Shown: positions 36,735-45,010 of the stretch, piece after piece | Layout of the letters: each line of letters opens with the position of its first letter | How positions within the stretch are numbered: position 1 is the first letter of the stretch | From: Thermoplasmata archaeon | GTDB lineage: Archaea > Thermoplasmatota > Thermoplasmata > Lutacidiplasmatales > UBA184 | DNA: 64,000 nucleotides | NCBI GenBank assembly: GCA_021817245.1 | Contig: JAKAVQ010000001.1 | Coordinates: 276,265 to 340,264 of the forward strand | Reading direction: 5' to 3' | Notes under the pieces: generated by a model | The model's input: only the letters and a program-made list of their open reading frames with translations | Told to the model about the DNA's origin: nothing | Databases searched by the model: none | Program-made: the position numbers and the translations under genes

Positions 36735-37508
36735 ATGACCACCACGCCGTCGCAACATACCCTCGTCATCGAAGATCTTCACGCGGAAGTCGCCGGAAAG
36801 CAGATCCTCCGCGGGGTCAACCTCACGCTGAAAAGCGGCGAGCTCACCGCGCTCATGGGACCGAACGGATCCGGGAAGAGCACGCTCGCTTATGCGCTCA
36901 TGGGTCACCCGAAGTACCGCGTAACCCAGGGCCGAGCGCTCCTCGACGGGCAGGACCTCCTCAAGCTCAGCGTCGACCAGCGCTCGAAGGCCGGCCTCTT
37001 CCTCGGTTTCCAATACCCTCAGGAGGTCTCGGGGCTCTCGCTCTCGAAGTTCCTCTGGACCGCCTACATGCAGCGCCACACCGCCCAGAACGCGGACACG
37101 ACCGCCTACGACCGGGAGCTCCAGACCCATCTCAATTACCTCGGCATGGACCCGGCGCTCCTCAAGCGGTCGCTCAATGAGGGATTCTCGGGCGGCGAGA
37201 AGAAGCGGGTCGAAGTGCTCCAGATGGCCACGCTCCATCCGATCTTCACGATCCTGGACGAGCCCGATTCGGGCCTCGACATCGACGCGGTGCGTGCCGT
37301 CGGGGAGACGGTCGCAAAGCTCCACCGTCCGGATGCGGGGATCCTCGTGATCACCCACTACCAGCGGATCCTGAAGTACCTCCAGCCGGATCGTGTCCAC
37401 GTGATGGTCGACGGCGCGATCGCCCGCTCGGGCGGACGGGAGCTCGCCGAGGAGCTCGAGCAGAAGGGCTACGAGTTCATTCGCGGCGCCGCGCCCCTGC
37501 CCTCCTAA
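36735..37508 (+). CDS. sufC: SufC Fe-S assembly ATPase
   Basis: 257 residues. Walker A GPNGSGKST, Q-loop GFQYPQEVSG, signature FSGGEKKRVE, Walker B FTILDEPDSGLDID and H-loop VITHYQR: all SufC hallmarks, including the specific YPxEVxG segment. SufC binds SufB-SufD and drives Fe-S cluster assembly in the cytosol. It is the first gene of the rightward suf run; sufS starts 38 bases after it. Confidence 0.95.
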   Translation: MTTTPSQHTLVIEDLHAEVAGKQILRGVNLTLKSGELTALMGPNGSGKSTLAYALMGHPKYRVTQGRALLDGQDLLKLSVDQRSKAGLFLGFQYPQEVSGLSLSKFLWTAYMQRHTAQNADTTAYDRELQTHLNYLGMDPALLKRSLNEGFSGGEKKRVEVLQMATLHPIFTILDEPDSGLDIDAVRAVGETVAKLHRPDAGILVITHYQRILKYLQPDRVHVMVDGAIARSGGRELAEELEQKGYEFIRGAAPLPS

Positions 37509-37546
37509 GTAGGCGGGGGGTCTACCGACCCGACGGGGGTCGGGCG

Positions 37547-38806
37547 ATGGACGTCGAACGGATTCGCCGAGACTTCCCGCTCTTGGGGCGGAGCGACCAG
37601 GGTCGACCCATCGTCTATCTCGACTCGGCGGCGACGTCGCAGAAGCCGGCGTCGGTGATTGCCGCCGAGGCGACGTTCTACGAGCGGCAGAACGCGAACG
37701 TCCACCGGGGCGTCTACGAGCTGAGCGTCGAGGCGACCGACGCCTACGAGGCCGCGCGGGAGCGCGTGGCCCGGTTCCTGCGGGCCCGGTCGCCGAAGGA
37801 GGTCGTCTTCCTGCGGGGAACGACGGAGGCGCTCAACGTGCTCGCGACGAGCCTCGGGCGCTCCCGGCTCCGACGGGGGGACACGGTCGTCACGACGGTG
37901 ATGGAGCACCACTCGAACATCGTGCCCTGGCACTTCCTGCGGCAGTATCTCGGCATCGATCTGCAGTTCGTCGACGTCGACGACGAGGGGCGGCTCCGGC
38001 TTGACGAGCTGGATCGACGGCTCGCCGCGCGACCGAAGGTCGTCACGATCACCCACGTCTCGAACGTGCTCGGTACGGTCAATCCGGTCCGGGAGATCGC
38101 CGACCGGGCGCATGCGGCCGGCGCGCTCGTGGTGGTCGATGCCGCGCAGTCCGCTCCTCACCTTAGGCTCGACGTCCGCGCGCTCGGCGCCGACTTCCTC
38201 GCGTTCTCCGGGCACAAGACCCTCGGGCCGATGGGGATCGGCGTCCTCTGGGGCCGCGAGGAGCTGCTCGAGGAGCTTCCGCCGTCGCTCGGGGGCGGTG
38301 AGATGATCCGCGAGGTCCATCAGGACCGGGTCAGCTTCGCCGATGTCCCGCAGAAGTTCGAAGCGGGCACGCCGAACGTGGGCGGTGCGGTCGCGCTTGC
38401 CGTAGCGCTCGACTATCTCGACGCCATTGGCTGGGAGGAGCTCGGCCGCTACGAGCGGAAGCTGCAATCGACCGCGCTGCGCCTCGCGGAGGAGCGGCTG
38501 GGGCGTCGCGTGAAGATCTTCGGCCCTCCGAACGCGGCCGACCGCGAAGCGGTCCTCTCGTTCCGGCTCGAGGGCGTCCATCCCCACGATGTCGCGAGCC
38601 TTCTCGACGCGAGAGGGATCTGCATTCGCGCCGGACATCACTGTGCTCAGCCGCTGATGGAACGCCTCGGCGTGGCGGCGCTCTCCCGGGCCAGCCCGTA
38701 CCTCTACAACACCGAGGCCGAGCTCGAGCAGCTGTTTGACGCCCTTGCCGAGATCACCCGGCTCTTCGAGCGACCGGCGGCGGCATCCCCGCCCCGTTCC
38801 GGCTGA
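37547..38806 (+). CDS. sufS: cysteine desulfurase SufS
   Basis: 419 residues. Class V aminotransferase fold: PLP lysine in FSGHKTLGPMGIG, TxEAxN motif (GTTEALNVLA), HHSNIVPW, and the persulfide-carrying Cys in RAGHHCAQPLM, the conserved loop of group II desulfurases. It mobilises sulfur from cysteine for SufBCD and may also charge the nearby rhodanese domain. The presence of sufS in the operon together with an IscU-type scaffold at 46.6 kb means two scaffold types could draw on it. Confidence 0.94.
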   Translation: MDVERIRRDFPLLGRSDQGRPIVYLDSAATSQKPASVIAAEATFYERQNANVHRGVYELSVEATDAYEAARERVARFLRARSPKEVVFLRGTTEALNVLATSLGRSRLRRGDTVVTTVMEHHSNIVPWHFLRQYLGIDLQFVDVDDEGRLRLDELDRRLAARPKVVTITHVSNVLGTVNPVREIADRAHAAGALVVVDAAQSAPHLRLDVRALGADFLAFSGHKTLGPMGIGVLWGREELLEELPPSLGGGEMIREVHQDRVSFADVPQKFEAGTPNVGGAVALAVALDYLDAIGWEELGRYERKLQSTALRLAEERLGRRVKIFGPPNAADREAVLSFRLEGVHPHDVASLLDARGICIRAGHHCAQPLMERLGVAALSRASPYLYNTEAELEQLFDALAEITRLFERPAAASPPRSG

Positions 38807-38934
38807 GCGTTTCCGAGCGGACGACGGCGCCGGCCCGGGGGCCCGCCCACGCCGTGTCGCTGCGGTGGTGACGCCGCCCGAAGTTCGCCGAGCCGGCCGA
38901 GGAGGAAGCGCTGTCGCGCCGTCGGCGACCTCTC

Positions 38935-38945
38935 ATTTAAATACA
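38935..38945 (+). promoter_or_regulatory. TATA box of sufB
   Basis: ATTTAAATACA lies 32-42 bases before the sufB ATG, with a GAGGGA ribosome-binding site at 38965-38970. sufB may therefore have its own promoter as well as read-through from sufCS. Confidence 0.55.
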
Positions 38946-38976
38946 TCGGAGTGATGGAATTCCCGAGGGAAGCAGC

Positions 38977-40386
38977 ATGGCCCAGTCGAGCGAGGTCACT
39001 CCTCTCGATTACACCCGGTACGACTTCAAGAACCCTGAGACGTACCGACTTCGCATCGCCAAGGGACTCTCCCGGGAGGTCGTCGAGCAGATCTCCCGCT
39101 TCAAGAACGAGCCGGACTGGATGCTCGAGTACCGCCTGCGCGCCTACCAGCACTTTGTCGAGCGGCCGATGCCGGACTGGGGACCGAGCCTCGCCGAGAT
39201 CGACTTCGATGCGTACACCTACTACGCGAACCCCCTGCTCGAAGGGGAGACCAAGCGGAAGTGGGAGGACCTTCCGGCCGACATCCGCAACACCTTCGAC
39301 AAGCTCGGGATTCCGAAGGCGGAACGGGAGTACTTCGGCGGCGTCGGGGCCCAGTACGACAGCGGCACGGTCTACCACAAGATCCGCGAGGACCTCGCCG
39401 CGAAGGGTGTCATCTTCTGCGACACCGACACCGCGGTCAAGGAGCATCCCGAGATCGTGCGGAAGTACTTCGGCAAGATCGTCCCGTACAACGACAACAA
39501 GTTCTCTGCCCTGAACAGCGCGGTCTGGTCGGGCGGCAGCTTCGTCTACGTGCCGCCGGGCGTCGACGCGGGGATCCCGCTCCAGGCGTACTTCCGCATC
39601 AACGCGAAGAACGTCGGCCAGTTCGAGCGAACGCTGATCATCGCCGACAAGGGCGCGAAGCTCCACTACATCGAAGGGTGCACGGCCCCGATCTACTCGA
39701 CCGACTCGCTGCACGCGGCCGTCGTCGAGGTCGTCGCCGAGCCGTACGCCAAGGTCCGCTACACGACCGTCCAGAACTGGTCGAAGAACGTGTACAACCT
39801 CGTCACGAAGCGCGCGGTCGCCTACGAGGGCGCCCTCGTCGAGTGGGTCGATGGGAACATGGGCTCCAAGATCACGATGAAGTACCCGTCGGTGTACCTG
39901 AAGGGTCGGGGCGCGCGCGCCGACATCCTGTCGGTCGCGTTCGCGAGCCAGGGCCAGATCATCGACTCCGGCGCCAAGGCCGTCCACTCCGCTCCCGACA
40001 CGTCGAGCAAGATCATCTCGAAGTCCATCGCCATCCGGGGCGGCCAGACGAGCTACCGGGGACTCCTCCACGTCTCTCCCGGCGCCACCGGCGTCAAGGC
40101 AGCCGTGCGCTGCGACGCGCTCCTTCCGGACGAGAGCGGCCGTTCCGACACGTATCCGTACAACGAGATCCACGAGGAGGACGCGACGATCACGCACGAG
40201 GCCGTCGTCGGGAAGATCGGCGAGGAGCAGATCTTCTACCTCATGAGCCGCGGGCTCAACGAGTCGGACGCCATCCACCTGATCCTGATGGGATTCCTCG
40301 CGGAGTTCGCGAAGGAGCTCCCGGTCGACTACGCGCTCGAGCTGAACCGCCTGATCCAGCTCGAGATGACCGGGGCGGTCGGGTAG
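38977..40386 (+). CDS. sufB: SufB Fe-S cluster assembly scaffold
   Basis: 469 residues, the normal length. Family stretches include GGVGAQYDSGTVYH, WSGGSFVYVPPG, LHYIEGCTAPIYS with the conserved Cys, the beta-helix core, SGRSDTYPYNEIHEEDATITHEAVVGKIGEEQIFYLMSRGL and DAIHLILMGF. SufB forms the SufBC2D scaffold on which nascent Fe-S clusters are built. It has its own TATA box and Shine-Dalgarno site. The partner SufD-like gene is not downstream in the same direction but convergent at 40459. Confidence 0.95.
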   Translation: MAQSSEVTPLDYTRYDFKNPETYRLRIAKGLSREVVEQISRFKNEPDWMLEYRLRAYQHFVERPMPDWGPSLAEIDFDAYTYYANPLLEGETKRKWEDLPADIRNTFDKLGIPKAEREYFGGVGAQYDSGTVYHKIREDLAAKGVIFCDTDTAVKEHPEIVRKYFGKIVPYNDNKFSALNSAVWSGGSFVYVPPGVDAGIPLQAYFRINAKNVGQFERTLIIADKGAKLHYIEGCTAPIYSTDSLHAAVVEVVAEPYAKVRYTTVQNWSKNVYNLVTKRAVAYEGALVEWVDGNMGSKITMKYPSVYLKGRGARADILSVAFASQGQIIDSGAKAVHSAPDTSSKIISKSIAIRGGQTSYRGLLHVSPGATGVKAAVRCDALLPDESGRSDTYPYNEIHEEDATITHEAVVGKIGEEQIFYLMSRGLNESDAIHLILMGFLAEFAKELPVDYALELNRLIQLEMTGAVG

Positions 40387-40458
40387 ACCGGCACCGACTC
40401 CGGTCGCACCGAATTCGCGGAGTCCGAACGGTAGGATCCCCTCGAGCCGTTCGACGCC

Positions 40459-41853
40459 TCAGCGAAGCTTGGTATCGAACCGCCACTCCGGCGCCGCTGC
40501 GGTGCCGGCGACGGAGAGCTCGGGCAGGGTCGGGTACGCGTCCGCGCTCCAGCGGACGTCCTTCCCCTCCCAGCGACGGGCCAGAAGCGGATAGAGGATC
40601 TCCCGGAGCCCCGCGATCGGGGCCCGCTCGTGGACGTAGGCGAGGAACCCTTCCCCGATCATCCGTACGGCCTCAGGCTCGGTCATGCCGCGGGACTCGA
40701 GGTAGAAGACCTTCTCGGGGTCGACGGGCGCGACCGACGTCGAGTGGGTCGCCTTGACGTCCCGGCAAAGGATCTCGAGGATCGGGATCGTGTCGGACCG
40801 CGCTCCTCGGGAGAGGAGCATCGCATGCTCGGAGACGTACGCGATGGTCTTCCGGGCGTCCGGCTCGATGCGGACGAGCCCTCGGCTCATCCCGCGCGCG
40901 TCATCGGTGAAGACGCCGCGGGTGATCGACTGCGCGTGGGTGTCGGTTGACCGGTGCGTCACGTCGACCGAGCTGTCGTACGACTGGTCCTTCGCGCCGT
41001 AGAACGTCTGGAGATCGTCGGCCGCCGAACCGCGGCCCGTGAGCGTCGTCTGGTTGCGGACCCGAGTGCGGAACCCGCCGAGCCCGTTCCACAGCCAAGC
41101 GATCCGCGCGTCGTCCCCGGTCGTGGCGGTGCGCCGGTAGACGGAAACGGTGCGCAGGTCGGGTGCGTGGACCGTCAGCACGGCGACCTTCGACCGCTCG
41201 CCGAGGTCGAGGTCGATCGACGAGCCGTAGAACCGCTGGTCGGAGGTATTGGACGGGGTCGCATAGACCTCCTCGCTGAGAAGCAACTGAGTACCGACCC
41301 CGGCCCGGACGCTCCGTCGGACCGACAGCGCCTCATGGGGCCGAGAAAGGATCGCGAGCTCCTGCACCCGGATCGGGACCCGATAGTCGTCCGGCACATC
41401 GAGCCGGTACCCCCGGTTGAGCAGGGTCGCCGCGAGCGCCGACAGTCGGTCGGTCTCGGTCTCCGAGCCGCGCAGGAACGTCGCGAGGCTCCCGTTGCTG
41501 GCGGTCCAGAGCTCCTCGAGGGAGTTGACCCGGACTCCGGCGTCTGCCAGGTCCCGCGGGAGCTCGGTCCGGGTCCCCGCGCCGTCGTGGACGATGCGGA
41601 TCGCGCCGGGGATCGTCGGGGGAAGGTCGACCGGGGCCGTCCGTCGCGCCGGATCGAGTCCCGTAAGATCGACCCCCGCGAGATAACCGTACCCCCGATA
41701 GAGCGGGTTCGGCTCCAGCGGCAACTGCCGGAACCGCTCGAACGCCTCCTCGCGGTGCCGACGGAACTCGGCGGGGTCGCGGAGGGCTTCCGAGAGCTCA
41801 CCGACCTGCTCCTTCGAGAGCCATTCCGTGAATCGCGGCGCCGCCGTCGCCAT
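40459..41853 (-). CDS. sufD: SufD-like Fe-S assembly protein
   Basis: 464 residues from ATG 41853. The C-terminal half has the SufB/SufD signature: SSVDVTHRSTDTHAQS, GVFTDDARGMSRGLVRIEPDARKTIAYVSEHAMLLS, SDTIPILEILCRDVKATHSTSVAPVDPEKVFYLESRGMTEPEAVRMIGEGFL. The N-terminal half is divergent, as usual for SufD. It completes SufBCD. It is transcribed toward sufB from a separate promoter whose TATA box (minus GTTATAAAC, 41876-41884) and palindrome suggest individual control. The frame is open further upstream but passes through the promoter, so longer starts are rejected. Confidence 0.9.
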   Translation of the reverse strand: MATAAPRFTEWLSKEQVGELSEALRDPAEFRRHREEAFERFRQLPLEPNPLYRGYGYLAGVDLTGLDPARRTAPVDLPPTIPGAIRIVHDGAGTRTELPRDLADAGVRVNSLEELWTASNGSLATFLRGSETETDRLSALAATLLNRGYRLDVPDDYRVPIRVQELAILSRPHEALSVRRSVRAGVGTQLLLSEEVYATPSNTSDQRFYGSSIDLDLGERSKVAVLTVHAPDLRTVSVYRRTATTGDDARIAWLWNGLGGFRTRVRNQTTLTGRGSAADDLQTFYGAKDQSYDSSVDVTHRSTDTHAQSITRGVFTDDARGMSRGLVRIEPDARKTIAYVSEHAMLLSRGARSDTIPILEILCRDVKATHSTSVAPVDPEKVFYLESRGMTEPEAVRMIGEGFLAYVHERAPIAGLREILYPLLARRWEGKDVRWSADAYPTLPELSVAGTAAAPEWRFDTKLR

Positions 41854-41860
41854 CGGATTT

Positions 41861-41876
41861 ACACACTCGGGTGTGT
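41861..41876. promoter_or_regulatory. perfect palindrome in the sufD promoter (candidate SufR operator)
   Basis: ACACACTCGGGTGTGT: 6-bp arms around a 4-base centre, flanked by ATTT and TTAT. It lies between the TATA box and the ATG at 41853, over the expected transcription start, the usual place for an archaeal repressor. One arm (GTGTGTAAATC on the minus strand) recurs in front of the SufR-like gene. Confidence 0.6.
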
Positions 41877-41987
41877 TTATAACGTGAACGGCCGCACCGC
41901 GCCGGACCACCCGCCAGCGCGGTATCCCTCCCGGGCTCCTCGCGAAACGGTTAAGACGGACCGCCTCGAGATACGGAGCCCGATTCG

Positions 41988-44891
41988 ATGCATTCTGCTG
42001 CACCTCCGGTCCTGCGCGGACCGGTCCGGGACCCTGCGGGGAGCGTCTCCCTGGTGCTCGTCGGTCTCTCCCTCCTCCTGGCCGCGAGTTTCTTGCCGAC
42101 GGTCACGACCCCCCTCGGAGGTAACGCCCTCATCGCAGCGGCCCCGCCGGCGGGAGTTGGGAGCGCGAGCGGGGCCCTGGGGGTCCGCTCGGGCTCGGCC
42201 CATCTGTTCCCGATCCGTCCGTCTGGTGCGAGCGCCGCCGCCGTTGCCCCGAGCGGCAACCAGACCTGCAACCCTCAGACCCAGTGCGGGCCCCTCCTGT
42301 ACAACGGCGGACCGGTCATGCACGATCCCCGCGTAGTGCTCGTCTTTTGGCAGCCGAACGGGACGACCTACGAGAACGCCACCTCGGACCCGTACGCGAT
42401 CCAGCCGTCGAGCGCCAACTTCCGCTCGATCATGCGGGGCTTTTTCGTCAGCGCGAACGGGAGCTACTGGATAGGGATCGCGCAGCAGTACACCGACAGT
42501 CTCGGTCCGCCCGGGACGTCCGTCTCCGTCTGGGGGTCCCTCGTCGACTCGCACGCGTTCCCCTGCGGTGCCTGCGGGAATTCGACCCCGCTCGAGGACT
42601 CCCAGGTCCAGAGCGAGGTCCAGCGCCTCATCACGGACAATCGCACTCCGACCGGTACGAACGTCGAGTACTTCGTCTTCCTTCCGCTCAATGTCCACGA
42701 GTGCCTGGGTTCGAACTGCTCGTTCACCTCGTTCTGCGCGTACCACAGCGACTTCGTCGACGCGGCGGGCGCCCCCGTGATCTACGCGGTGATGCCGGAC
42801 GTTGGGACGAACTTCCCGGCCTGCGCTTCCTTCTCCGATACGGCCTACCCGTACGGGCCGAACGGCGACCAGGTCGCCGATTGGGAACTCAACGTCGTCT
42901 CCCACGAATTCATGGAGAGCATCACCGATCCCGAGCCGTCGAGCGGGTGGGTCGCCGCTTCGGGCTACGAGATCGGAGACATCTGCGCCTGGGTCTGGAC
43001 GGCCCCGCCGAGCTACCAGGATTTCACCGACTTCGTGCTTGACGGCCACCCGTACTTCCTCCAGCCGGAGTGGTCGAACTCGGCCAACAACTGCCAGCAG
43101 GAACCCCTGCCGTCGCCGGCCGTGCCGTCGTTCACGGTGCACCTGCCCAGCGCGGTGGCGATCGGAAGGACGGCCGACGTTTTCGTGAATGCCACCGTCA
43201 CGGGGGGTACCGCGGACTGGGGGAACGTTTCGGTCGAGTTCCCGAGCGAGCCCCCGCTCTCGAGCATCTCGATCGTGGCCGCCGGCACGACGTTCCCGGT
43301 CTCGACGGTCGTCTCGACGGGCCAAGGCGTGACCGGATGCTACTCCCTTTGCGCCGCGAGCGCGAGCGCTCCAATGGTCGTCGCCGAGGCGACCGGCTGG
43401 CCGGCGACCCGCGAGTACTCGCTCGAGGTCGCGCTCTCCCTTCCCACGGTGGGGTCCTTCCCGCTCTACGTCAAGGCCGTCGCCGCCTCGGGACCCAGCG
43501 AGTTCGCCACCAACTGGGGACCGACCGGGACGAATCTCACCGATGGGCTCCACGAGAACGTCTCGAGCTACCGCTTCGATGTCGTGGGGAGCGGTTACTA
43601 TCCGGTGGACTTCAATGAGTCCGGGCTATCGTCGGACACGCTCTGGTCCCTAGGGTGGAACGGCCAGAACTACTCGACCACGGCGGCGAACCTCACGGTC
43701 GACGCGAAGAACGGCACCTATCCCTACGCCGTGGCCTCCGCCGGCTGGACCGCCTCGCCCCCGAACGGGACCCTCACCGTCCAGGGCGCGGGAATCGCGC
43801 AATCGATCTCCTTCACCCGGGTCCTCTATCCGGTCACCGTCACCGAGACCGGGCTACCGAACGGCACCCGCTGGTGGTTCAACGTGACGGGTGGCGGGTC
43901 GTTCTCGACCGTAGGGAGCTCGATCGTGCTTTCCGAGCCGAACGGATCCTACGCGTTCCAGACGAAGTCGGCGAACGCGACGTACGTCTTCACCTCTGCC
44001 GCTTCCTTCACGGTGAACGGCGGGGCACTGGACCTTCCGCTCCCGTTCCACCCGTTCGAGTACTCGGTGAAGGCCACCGCATCCGGCGCGCCGTCCGGCA
44101 CCGAGTGGTGGTGGAACGTCTCGGGGGCGCCGTCCCTACACACCAACGGAACCTCGCTCGCGCTCTCCGTGCCCAGCGGGACGTACTCCTACCTCGCCCA
44201 CAGCGTCGACGCGGCCTTGCGCGACGTTACGGGCGCGTTTCGGGTCCAGGGCGCCCCCGCCGCGGTGACGATCTCCTTTGTCCCGGAGACGTTCCCGGTC
44301 ACGTTCGATGAGATCGGCCTCCCCACCGGCAGCATGTGGTGGACCAACCTGTCGTCCGCCCGGCCGACCGGCGCGTCCACCACCGTGTCGCTGCCCAACG
44401 GCAGCTATTCGTTCTCCGCGGGGTCGGCCAACTCCTCGTTCGCCGCTCCTCCCGGCCGGTGCGTCGTGAGCGGAGGTCCCGAGACCGTTTCCATCGATTT
44501 CTCGCTCGTCACCTTCTCCGTCGTGATCGACGAACGCGGACTTCCCTCGGGGACGAACTGGTCGGTGACGCTCGGGGGCGGGTCCGAGAGTTCGACCTCG
44601 GGTTCGCTCACCTTCCAGGAGCCCAACGGGTCCGACGGGTTCGCGGTCGGCAAGGTACCCGGGTACGTTGCTTCCCCCTCGTCGGGCCGGGCGAACGTCT
44701 CGGGGGGCCCGGTCGAGATCACGGTCGTTTTCGCCCGCTCCACAACCCCGGCCGGCGGCGAATGGCTCGGCCTCGGTGGCTACTCGCTCGACCTCTTCCT
44801 GGTCTTGGGAGCGGTCGTTCTGGCCGCGGGGGTCATCGCCCTCGCCCGTCGCCAAAGGCGGGACCCTGCTTCCCGGCCGCCGGTCCGGTAG
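41988..44891 (+). CDS. large secreted metalloprotease-like protein with five surface repeats and C-terminal anchor
   Basis: 967 residues. A signal sequence lies in 1-55, followed by a globular domain (about 85-370) with VVLVFWQPNG, HECLGSNC, and SHEFMESITDPEPSSGW...GYEIGDICAW. The HEFME plus GD(I/L)C pattern resembles secreted HExxx metallopeptidase-like proteins, though a full HExxH is not present. Five degenerate repeats of about 75 residues (FxVxFxExGLPxGTxWxxxL ... LxEPNGSYxF ... FxVxGG) follow at about 537-920, as in thermopsin-type proteins of Thermoplasmata. A final helix (LDLFLVLGAVVLAAGVIALA) and basic tail anchor it. It has many sequons. Proteolytic activity is an inference. Confidence 0.75.
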   Translation: MHSAAPPVLRGPVRDPAGSVSLVLVGLSLLLAASFLPTVTTPLGGNALIAAAPPAGVGSASGALGVRSGSAHLFPIRPSGASAAAVAPSGNQTCNPQTQCGPLLYNGGPVMHDPRVVLVFWQPNGTTYENATSDPYAIQPSSANFRSIMRGFFVSANGSYWIGIAQQYTDSLGPPGTSVSVWGSLVDSHAFPCGACGNSTPLEDSQVQSEVQRLITDNRTPTGTNVEYFVFLPLNVHECLGSNCSFTSFCAYHSDFVDAAGAPVIYAVMPDVGTNFPACASFSDTAYPYGPNGDQVADWELNVVSHEFMESITDPEPSSGWVAASGYEIGDICAWVWTAPPSYQDFTDFVLDGHPYFLQPEWSNSANNCQQEPLPSPAVPSFTVHLPSAVAIGRTADVFVNATVTGGTADWGNVSVEFPSEPPLSSISIVAAGTTFPVSTVVSTGQGVTGCYSLCAASASAPMVVAEATGWPATREYSLEVALSLPTVGSFPLYVKAVAASGPSEFATNWGPTGTNLTDGLHENVSSYRFDVVGSGYYPVDFNESGLSSDTLWSLGWNGQNYSTTAANLTVDAKNGTYPYAVASAGWTASPPNGTLTVQGAGIAQSISFTRVLYPVTVTETGLPNGTRWWFNVTGGGSFSTVGSSIVLSEPNGSYAFQTKSANATYVFTSAASFTVNGGALDLPLPFHPFEYSVKATASGAPSGTEWWWNVSGAPSLHTNGTSLALSVPSGTYSYLAHSVDAALRDVTGAFRVQGAPAAVTISFVPETFPVTFDEIGLPTGSMWWTNLSSARPTGASTTVSLPNGSYSFSAGSANSSFAAPPGRCVVSGGPETVSIDFSLVTFSVVIDERGLPSGTNWSVTLGGGSESSTSGSLTFQEPNGSDGFAVGKVPGYVASPSSGRANVSGGPVEITVVFARSTTPAGGEWLGLGGYSLDLFLVLGAVVLAAGVIALARRQRRDPASRPPVR
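43597..44750 (+). repeat. five degenerate 75-residue thermopsin-type repeats within the secreted protein
   Basis: Repeat starts are recognisable as YPVDFNESGL, YPVTVTETGLPNG, EYSVKATASGAPSG, FPVTFDEIGLPTG and FSVVIDERGLPSG. Each is followed by an aromatic W strand, an 'xPNGSY' turn and a closing hydrophobic strand. They are protein-level repeats, not recent DNA duplications. Confidence 0.7.
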
Positions 44892-45010
44892 TACTCATCG
44901 CCCCGCCGGTCTCGGTCCTCGAATCCTCCGCGCCGCTCCGGGGGCGCACGGTGCCCGCGTGAGGAACCCGAGCGCGCGACTCCGCGCACGACCAACCCTC
45001 CGAACGTGCC

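Noticed and set aside
41854-42003. 50-codon extension of the SufD-like protein
   Set aside because: It would translate the TATA box and palindrome; ATG 41853 has the correct spacing and family length.
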